From assembly GCF_900129755.1 (NCBI RefSeq), contig NZ_FQWT01000003.1, positions 248,001 through 312,000 of the forward strand: a stretch of DNA of 64,000 bases. Direction: 5' to 3'. This stretch comes from Chryseobacterium oranimense. Lineage in GTDB: Bacteria; Bacteroidota; Bacteroidia; Flavobacteriales; Weeksellaceae. Position 1 is the first letter of the stretch. Every line of letters begins with the position of its first letter. The translations under genes and the position numbers were made by a program. Below the pieces are notes generated by a model. That model saw only the letters and a list, made by a program, of their open reading frames with translations. It was not told the DNA's origin and did no database searches. Positions 63,075 to 64,000 of the stretch are shown piece after piece.

Positions 63075-63787
63075 TCCGCTCCAGGGAAATCATACGTTTT
63101 TGTAGGATGGTTCGTTCCGTCGATATTGATGTTCAGAGCCAGATAGATAAAGTGAAGGTTTTTGTTACCCTTTGCTTCAAATTCACGCTGCCATAAATAC
63201 CCTGTCAGGATCCCGAAAACATCATCAATCTGATAACCGAATCCCCCATATACCCTGTTTCTTGCGAAAGTAGGTTTCATCGGGCTTACCAGGAAAATTT
63301 CGTCATAAGCATTCGCGAAAACAGTTCCCTTTTTTACTGTTTTTGCATTAAGGGGAACACTTACATTCAGACGGTATCTGTAACGCATTCTTTGGGAAGA
63401 TTTGTCAGTGGCAGGCTCATAGAACCAGCTTTTTTCTGCGCGAAAACGATTTTCAAACTTAACGATTCCTTTTTTAAGATCGATCACGTCCTGCAGCCAG
63501 ACTCTGAACTCCTCTCTGCTAAGGCTGTGATCTTTATAATTCACATATCTTCCCAAACCTATGAAAGGTTTATGGTTTTTGGTAAGATTATAACCTGCTC
63601 CCCCTTTGATCTCGTAATAATCCGGGTAAGTATAATCTTCATTTCCTCTGAGCTGTCCTTCTGCATAGAGGAAAAATTTGGGATGAAACTTATAGGTCAG
63701 AGTCACTGCATTGAAGCTGGAAATGTGTTCCTGGGCTTTTAAAAAGGTCATACTCAAAAGTAAACTCAAGCTGAAAAAAAGTTTCAT
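63071..63787 (-). CDS. DUF2490 outer-membrane beta-barrel protein
   Basis: I place the start at ATG 63787, giving a signal peptide (MKLFFSLSLLLSMTFLKAQ) and 238 residues. Tyr/Phe-rich strands follow: TLTYKFHPKFFLYAEGQLRG, KPFIGLGRYVNYKDHSLSRE and RMRYRYRLNVSVPL. This alternating pattern and a barrel of about 10-12 strands fit DUF2490. It is probably an integral outer-membrane protein with unknown cargo. Confidence 0.87.
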   Translation of the reverse strand: MKLFFSLSLLLSMTFLKAQEHISSFNAVTLTYKFHPKFFLYAEGQLRGNEDYTYPDYYEIKGGAGYNLTKNHKPFIGLGRYVNYKDHSLSREEFRVWLQDVIDLKKGIVKFENRFRAEKSWFYEPATDKSSQRMRYRYRLNVSVPLNAKTVKKGTVFANAYDEIFLVSPMKPTFARNRVYGGFGYQIDDVFGILTGYLWQREFEAKGNKNLHFIYLALNINIDGTNHPTKTYDFPGAD

Positions 63788-63858
63788 AAAAAATTTTTGC
63801 AAAAGTAATCGATTTAACAATTTGTTAATGTTAATTTTTATTAACCACGAATTAACAT

Positions 63859-64000
63859 TTATTTAATATTGATCGTATACGAGAAGCCTAAATGGAACCA
63901 TCTCTGAGGCATTTCAACTCCGAATGCTTCCGTGTATTTTGTATTCGTCAGATTATTGATCAGTACATACACCGAAAGGTCTTTTCTGGAGAAGCTCAGC
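63859..64000 (-). CDS. TonB-dependent receptor, C-terminal fragment (partial)
   Basis: The frame is open from the right edge to TAA at 63861-63859. The last 45 residues include VYVLINNLTNTKYTEAFGVE and QRWFHLGFSYTINIK, the final barrel strands of a TonB-dependent outer-membrane receptor. The ligand cannot be told from this end. It lies upstream of the DUF2490 gene on the same strand. Confidence 0.85.
   Translation of the reverse strand, partial: LSFSRKDLSVYVLINNLTNTKYTEAFGVEMPQRWFHLGFSYTINIK

Overview
The window looks like chromosomal DNA of a Flavobacteriia member, most likely Chryseobacterium or a close relative in Weeksellaceae. The evidence is the AT-rich sequence, promoters of the Bacteroidota type (TTTG, about 19 nt, then TAnnTTTG), type IX secretion sorting domains and PorQ, a fused HisIE and bifunctional HisB, L-lysine 6-transaminase, a TamL-like lipoprotein and DUF2490/TonB-type outer-membrane proteins. 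I see no rRNA, CRISPR array, prophage or classical insertion sequence. The one mobile-derived locus is a REP-associated tyrosine transposase (RAYT) flanked by four REP-like hairpins.

Layout. 0-1 kb: ribosomal proteins L35 and L20. 1.2-4.8 kb: three tandem M28 peptidases with T9SS C-terminal domains. 4.9-12.0 kb: a complete histidine operon on the minus strand (hisG-D-C-B-H-A-F-IE). It is preceded by a strong promoter, a 16-residue leader peptide with four His codons and an attenuator. 12-19 kb: glycosyltransferase, dapD, NlpC/P60 lipoprotein, small hypothetical and secreted proteins, a bacteriocin-like precursor peptide, tRNA-Ala(GGC), and a MarR-GNAT pair with a palindrome on its promoter. 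19-25.5 kb: an RND efflux operon (regulator, adaptor, pump, outer-membrane factor). 26.4-29.7 kb: DUF2007 protein and the lysine catabolic pair. 29.8-35 kb: a 50-residue membrane protein, an SPFH protein with an RHH protein, and a fused CcsBA cytochrome c maturation protein. 35-47 kb: FtsK, a LolA-like protein, an LptF/G permease, secreted proteins, frr, pyrH, porQ, cmk and a YtxH/holin-like cluster. 46.6-54.4 kb: a TrmH methyltransferase whose start overlaps divergently with TamL, then SanA, an oxygenase reductase, a TlpA-like lipoprotein and a FecCD-type ABC permease with its ATPase. 54.4-61.2 kb: a MarR-controlled fatty-acid beta-oxidation operon (marR-fadB-fadA-acyl-CoA dehydrogenase) with the RAYT/REP island inserted between fadB and fadA. 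61.2-64 kb: DUF805, YegP-like and HD-domain proteins, DUF2490, and the 3' end of a TonB-dependent receptor.

The most interesting signals are regulatory. They are the his leader attenuator, paired MarR-type operators before the beta-oxidation operon, operator-like palindromes at two other regulator promoters, a four-REP RAYT island, and an orphan Cys-containing precursor peptide. All functions are assigned by reading motifs; no database search was run.
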